A stretch of 64,000 nt of DNA from Neoarius graeffei (Eukaryota; Chordata; Actinopteri; Siluriformes; Ariidae). Positions 59,151 through 64,000 of the stretch are shown piece by piece (the first letter of the stretch is position 1; every line of letters begins with the position of its first letter). The notes beneath the pieces were generated by a model. That model was not told where the DNA came from, searched no databases, and saw only the letters and a program-made list of their open reading frames with translations. The position numbers were made by a program, and so were the translations under genes. The stretch spans positions 5,239,001-5,303,000 of the forward strand of contig NC_083570.1 in NCBI RefSeq assembly GCF_027579695.1. Reading direction: 5' to 3'.

Positions 59151-59570
59151 GAGGGAACAAATGAGTTAACCTGTTGTAATAATAGGATTAAATAGGTGCA
59201 GTTCAATAACCATTTAACGTTAAACATAATCGTTTACAGACCGGTCTAAAACATAGAAATCAGATTAAAATTCAAAAGGAGAGAGAGAACTTTATAAATT
59301 CATCCATCTTAGGTAGATTATCTAACTGAATTATACTGCATTTCAGTGAAACAACTTTGCGTGAGAAGAGTGAGTTGGTACTCTCTATTGCCTGCAGGAA
59401 TTTGAGACAGTATGTTTTCATTTCTGTATGTTCTGTTTTATATTCAGTAAAGTGCCGCCATTTCCATTTGCAATCCCTGGTTTCTGGTCGAACTCTCACT
59501 TGTCTACCCCACTCTAATAGAACCTAGAACTGGTCCAGTAGCTTCTCGAGTATCGGGGAATTGATAGCAG
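59151..59570. other. Non-coding junction into direct-repeat copy B
   Basis: Contains the start of copy B (about 59,322). A minus-strand frame at 59,499-59,272 (KWKWRHFTEYKTEHTEMKTY) is shared in part with copy A at 31,112-31,300; I do not recognise it. Confidence 0.4.
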
Positions 59571-60413
59571 TGCTACACAGGCACTTACGGATGTATGTGC
59601 AGGGGAGAGTGGGAGAAGCAAACTGGGAACAAAGCCAAATCACAGGATGAGAATTGTAGTGAAAATACAGGCAAGGGTCGGTCGATTGGCAAACAGAGCA
59701 ATGTCGGCAGGATGAGAGAACGAGGTAGAGAAAACGAGAACGGGGTGGAAATAACTAGAAAGCAGGCAGGAGGTAACCGGCTCGGTACGACAGGAGTGAA
59801 CACTGAACGATACTTTGCAACTCGGGAGAATGTGAGAGAGGCTTAAGTAACTGGGCTGATGACTCAAACGAGAGACAGGTGTAATTAATAAGCAGGTGAT
59901 AGAGAGCGCTGTGGTTCTTGGGAGTTGTAGTTTTGAGAAGCCATGTTTGTAGTCTGTTTTAAGCTGCCGCTCCCAACGGCGTTACTGACAGCAGGCACTT
60001 ACGAATGCAAGCGCAGGAGAGAACGGGGGTGTCGCAAACTGCAGGCTGAGGCAAATACGAAGAGCGAGAATCATAGTCAGGAACAGGCAGAGGTCAGTCG
60101 AATGGCAAACTGAGCAACATAGGGAAAACAGTGAGACAAAGTCGAGACTAAATGCAAACACTGGTCAATACAGGAAATCAGGCAGAAATCAAACGGCTCG
60201 GTAAAGCTGGGCACAGAACACTAAACAATACTTCGCACTGGCAGTCTGTGAGAGCTGAGTGTATATAGGCGAGGTGATCACTGATGCATGGGAGACAGGT
60301 GATGTAATTATAAGCCAGGTGATAGAAGGCACTGTGACTCTTGGGGGCTGTAGTCCTGATTGGCCATGTTTGGAGGCTGCTCTGAAATCATGTTTTCAGC
60401 ACCGTTACTGACA
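59571..60413 (-). repeat. Two LTR-like units (gypsy type), copy B
   Basis: Equivalent of the two units at 31,359-32,202, dividing at about 59,990/59,991. No internal region. Fossil. Confidence 0.5.
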
Positions 60414-60842
60414 CTCCTCTGCGACCCATTCCCGACAGTCAGTTAATTTGCGTAATCTTTACATCAAATACTATTTTCATTATTATTTGCTTTATTTTGA
60501 AAGGACATTTGTGTTTTATAGTTGCTTACCCCTAGCTGTCTGTCTCTTTGTAAATATGTTCTCTGCCACGCCCGTTACAGTCAGGTGTTGGTTGAAATGT
60601 TCACGAACTCGTCTGACCAGATTACAATCCTGAATGATGACAAATAGTCTTCAGCGTGACACAAAACATGTAATAAATTCTAACAAAATCCTTTTGAGGA
60701 AGACAAATATTGAAATACAAGTTTAAATCCGATCACGAACTGAAGCAGCGAAGTTGACAATCTCAAATCAGAAATCGTTTGGACGGTATGTAGAAGTTGA
60801 AATCAAAACTGAAAACAGTGAGTTGTAAATAATCATTGACCT

Positions 60843-62146
60843 CAGTGGTGGCTGCTGGTTTTTAAAACGGGGAAGCCCATTTTACCATAACATCTATCAA
60901 ATGTTTCAGGAAGGCCCTGTTTTGAGTGACTATTTCATTATGCCTTGCACACTGTATACGAGCACTTTCATCGATGGTATGTTCCACCCTGACCCTCCCC
61001 AGACAGCTAAGTCTTGCACATGAAGTGACATGCTCATTGCTCGTTTCATGCCTTTTGCAAGCCCTTTTGAAATTCACCAGGTCCCCAAACCCATCTTTTG
61101 ACCAAACTAAATTTCCCTGAGAGGGCTTCATCAAAAGACATGGCCAACAGTACATTTTATTAGTCACAGGAGACCCAGTCAACCAGTTCACATTTTCATA
61201 CCAAGACACCTGAAAAGACCTGTTATGACCTGCTGATTTTTGAATCAGATTAAGCTTGGGCTTTGGTTTGCCTTGCTCTTTAATTCTCACTTTCTCCTCA
61301 TATGGCAGAGTGTCAAAATGTTTTGACAAAAGCATGTCCACGATGTTTGCCATTATAGCAGATAGATACCAGCTGTTAGCAGCTCGCACTGCAGATCCCA
61401 ATAAGGCTCAAGCTAGCCTACAACCACGTTGATTGAACTACAAATGAAATAAACAAGTGAATTCACGAATGATCAAACTGATAGAATGGATGAAAGTTAA
61501 CGGAGCACAACGAGTAATATTTACATTTATTTACAGAGTAATGCACAGAGACATCAATGAGAAGAAACGTTTATATGAAAAGAAATTCGGACAGCACTTT
61601 GGCACACGACTACACTTTCTCAACATCCGCTAGGGACTGACTGATCATGCGCTTACTGTGTTCCTCGCCGAAGTACAGCGACTGCCCTCCTCATGTCTTT
61701 CAAACACCACCTCCAATAATTCTTTATCAGCCAGGCTTCTTGGCCTTCCCATGTCCCGTTTACCCCCAGAGATACCCGGCTTCCCTGGAAGTGATGATTT
61801 TGTCGATTTTAACCAATAACAACTAGCCGAAATTGGCTGTTCAGAGCCATCTCGTAGACTGCAACGGATACCCGGCTGCCAGTCCATAGAGCCCATTGAA
61901 ATAAGAAAGGTTACAGCCTGGCAGCAAAGGTGATTCTCGTAGCGAACTGCAAGTTCGTCAGACATCACTCAAATAAGTTACAGGATGACATAGGGATAGT
62001 TATGAACGTAAATACAATCTTGGGCATATATTATGTTATGCAAGTTATTGTTTTAATGAGAATTCAATGTTGTAGACGCCGCAGTTTGGGGAGAGAATTT
62101 TAGGGGAAGTTCGGCTTCCCTTGTTGTCTCTGAGAAATCGCCCCTG
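60843..62146 (-). mobile_element. hAT element with ZMYM1-like N-terminal fragment
   Basis: Flanked by a perfect 8-bp duplication ATTGACCT (60,835-60,842; 62,147-62,154); direct-repeat copy A has the site once (32,624-32,631). The ends CAGTGGTGGCTGC and GAAATCGCCCCTG pair weakly, and GGGGAAGC motifs lie near both ends. It carries the N-terminal part only of a hAT transposase, so it is an internal-deletion derivative. Confidence 0.9.
60862..61401 (-). pseudogene. hAT transposase N-terminal fragment (TTF-type finger)
   Basis: A 179-codon frame: an N-terminal helix, FQVSWYENVNWLTGSPVTNK, then the TTF-type finger MYCWPCLLM (Cys pair) with KRHETSNEHVTS (His), and a tail ending at VKWASPF. It stops close to the element end; the catalytic and dimerisation parts are absent. 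By family knowledge this is the DNA-binding end of ZMYM1-like hAT transposases. It may be a repressor-like short product, but that is speculation. Confidence 0.7.
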
Positions 62147-62397
62147 ATTGACCTGCATCACACTCAGAACAAAACAAGAGCACACTATTTAATATTTTAC
62201 TTCATGAATTTTGTTTTTTTTTGTTGTTATAAACAGGTATTTCACTTTTGATGCTTACAACATGTTTCAGAAAAAGTTGGCACAGTAAAGAATTTACCAT
62301 TTTATAAGGTTTCCGTTCCTTCTCACAACACTTAAAAGATGTTTCAGGATTGAAGACACCAAGTGATGAAGAATCAACTGATTTCAACTTTCATAAA

Positions 62398-62508
62398 ATC
62401 TCATGAAATTAATCCTAATCAGTGCGGCTACATGGGTTATATTTCTGCACTGAAGGGAGATGAAATGGTTAATAGAGGAGTGTTCATGATCTCTCTGTGT
62501 TTGTGCTC

Positions 62509-62543
<35 letters not shown>

Positions 62544-62598
62544 CCTTCAAACACAGAACCAGTTCATGTGTCCAGTGTGTCTGGACTCATTTAAGTGA
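62398..62598 (+). pseudogene. ftr: Truncated finTRIM 5' end, copy B
   Basis: Same structure as 32,868-33,051: shared upstream segment, longer (CT)n run, then the first RING Cys pair (QFMCPVCLDS) and loss of similarity at TAAGTGACAATG. Confidence 0.75.
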
Positions 62599-62743
62599 CA
62601 ATGATGTAGACATTTTCTTAAAACTGTGTGTTTTATTGTATGCTGAATACTACGGTATAGTACGATCAGAATCTGCAGAAGAACTGCAATTTGTGCAAAA
62701 CGCAGTACATAGGTATTGTCAGGAATAGGCTTTAACTGAAATG

Positions 62744-63602
62744 TTACAAAAACAAAGATGGTGATTTTTTCATGAGGTAAAGTACGTAACTGTCCCTGTA
62801 CTCCTGTAGAGTTCGTACAGCATTCTGCAATAATGCAGACGCTTTGAGGAGATCAATGGTCTTCTCCTGCAGTAACTTTGAGATGGCATTAGTGCACTCC
62901 AAAATCTTTGTCTGAAGGCTGATTAAAAATATGAACTGAAATTTAGTAATGGCCTGTTTAAGTGCATCTGCCTCATCTCTTTCATTCATTTTCTCGCTTG
63001 TAAGTGAGAGCTTTAATGACGTCTCCATATCTGTACTTTAACGCAACAAGCGCATCGTAGCAGGAGGACCAGCGGGTTGGGCAGAGGTGTTTCAAGGTTC
63101 TGTCCCTGCTCTCTGGGCTCAATAAGTCGCCAAGTAATGCCCATCTCTTAACACTGTTGGCAACCACATCATGAAACTGTCTAATCTCTGGGATAGTTTT
63201 GACAGAATCATTCAGTACCAAATTCAGACAATGAGCCGCACAGTGCACGTACAAAGCAAGGGGCTCCCGCTCCGCTATTCTCGCTTGAACACCAGAATAA
63301 ATTCCGTTCATGTTCGCTGCGCCGTCATAACCCTGTCCACGGCATCTGGAGAGATCTAAGCCATTCCCTTCAATGCAGCTAATAATTCGGCCGTCCAGTT
63401 CAGAAGTGGATGCGTTCACAGTTATCTCGAATCCAAGAAAAGCCTCAACTATCCTGATTTCAGAGGGTTTTTTTAATTTTATTTTTTTTAACCATGATAA
63501 GAATGTGTAGCAAAAATGAGAGATATATAGGTCAACTAGTCTGTAATCATGTGAAAACTTGTAGGTTTCAAGGAATTTCCATTGAAATTGTGTAAGGCAC
63601 AT
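62744..63602 (-). pseudogene. ZMYM1-like hAT transposase remnant, copy B
   Basis: Copy of 33,212-34,052, with the same break point between the two frames. CIEGNGLDLSRCRGQGYDGA, HCAAHCLNLVLNDSVK and CPTRWSSCYDAL are kept. It is not the missing part of the nearby hAT at 60,843-62,146, because it was already here before the direct duplication. Confidence 0.75.
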
Positions 63603-63736
63603 TTATCCAGTCCCCTCAGGATTTCGCAGGCCTTTTCTGTGATTGTTGAGGGCTAAAATGTCTGATGTTGTGGGGGGGTTTCCAAAAAATTGCGATGAAA
63701 GTTGCAGTGTTTTTTAGGTTTTTGTTGCGATTACAT

Positions 63737-64000
63737 CAACCAAGATGGCAGCATCAACCAAGATGGCAGCATGCAACGCTCTCGTGTCTCTGTCTTTTCG
63801 TGTTCTGTTTTAATCATGTCTCGCTAAGTTGTTTTTAAATCACGCATATACCAATTCTCTGGCGCTTATTTTTATGAATTCTGAAAACGCAGATTCAAAC
63901 TGCTCCTCCGTCACCCTCTGGCTCGCGCACTTGTTTACCTGTCTGCTCCTGCTACTCCATTTCTGAATGCCCAACTGATGCACCTTCTTAGGCCTGCACC
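63737..64000 (+). mobile_element. Possible LINE 5' end, cut by the window edge
   Basis: Begins where copy A and copy B part. ACCAAGATGGCAGC occurs twice 17 bp apart; CAAGATGGC is a YY1-type site found in the 5' UTR of L1 elements. The following text is non-coding to the window end. Assignment is tentative. Confidence 0.35.

Larger units (their letters stand above)
59322..63736 (+). repeat. Direct duplication, copy B
   Basis: Partner of 31,112-34,181. About 3.1 kb without the 1,304-bp hAT insertion and its 8-bp duplication. It ends at GCGATTACAT, where L1-like 5' sequence begins. Confidence 0.88.

Noticed and set aside
59272-59499. Host gene exon from KWKWRHFTEYKTEHTEMK frame
   Set aside because: No splice sites at suitable places and no recognised family; it lies in duplicated repeat sequence.
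62744-63602. Catalytic half of the hAT at 60,843-62,146
   Set aside because: It lies outside the target duplications and is also present in copy A, which lacks that hAT.

Overview
This window looks like nuclear DNA of a teleost fish, probably an otophysan such as a catfish or characin; the clade is an inference. The reasons are spliced finTRIM genes with the fish exon layout, tRNA-derived fish SINEs, Tc1, hAT, Kolobok, Harbinger and CACTA-like DNA transposons, L1/Tx1-like LINEs, and GT-AG introns. There are no operons, and I found no convincing rRNA, free tRNA gene or CRISPR array.

The only clearly intact host-type genes are two finTRIM immune genes (RING, B-box, coiled coil, PRY-SPRY). One lies on the minus strand at 25,364-16,787 and one on the plus strand at 51,260-56,392. 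Every exon boundary could be placed by eye, both reading frames close (about 556 and 566 residues), and the exon sizes match pairwise. They sit in the two arms of a large inverted duplication (arm A about 15,604-26,305; arm B about 50,328-58,690), head to head around a 24 kb spacer full of transposons. A second, direct duplication (about 31,112-34,181 and 59,322-63,736) carries two truncated finTRIM 5' ends, each cut off about 13 codons into the RING exon and followed by a ZMYM1-like hAT remnant. So four finTRIM 5' ends are present: two complete, two broken.

Layout: 0-4.1 kb, a Tc1 relic and a Ty3/gypsy fossil with a SINE and a small CACTG element inside it. 4.6-10.9 kb, a four-exon tyrosine-recombinase (Crypton-like) gene whose last intron holds a complete Tc1-type transposon with an intact transposase ORF, ending 7 nt before the last splice acceptor. 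11-15.6 kb, non-coding, repeats and palindromes. 15.6-26.3 kb, arm A. 26.5-28.2 kb, a Kolobok-like TTAA element with a THAP exon. 29.1-30.2 kb, an unrecognised gene with PIN-like acidic motifs and a Cys-rich tail. 31.1-34.2 kb, direct-repeat copy A. 36.2-41.9 kb, a CACTA/EnSpm-like transposase gene with a minisatellite-filled foldback element in its intron. 42.1-42.7 kb, two phase-matched exons of an unrecognised gene. 43.5-47.4 kb, a decayed hAT-like element. 49.1-50.2 kb, a LINE end. 50.3-58.7 kb, arm B. 57-59.2 kb, an L1/Tx1-like LINE. 59.3-63.7 kb, direct-repeat copy B.

Insertions with target-site duplications, compared with empty sites in the partner copies, give a relative order of events. 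One hAT in a finTRIM intron predates the inverted duplication. Another hAT, with a further hAT nested in it, entered arm A afterwards. A third hAT entered direct-repeat copy B after that duplication. All family names come from recognising motifs by eye; no database search was run.
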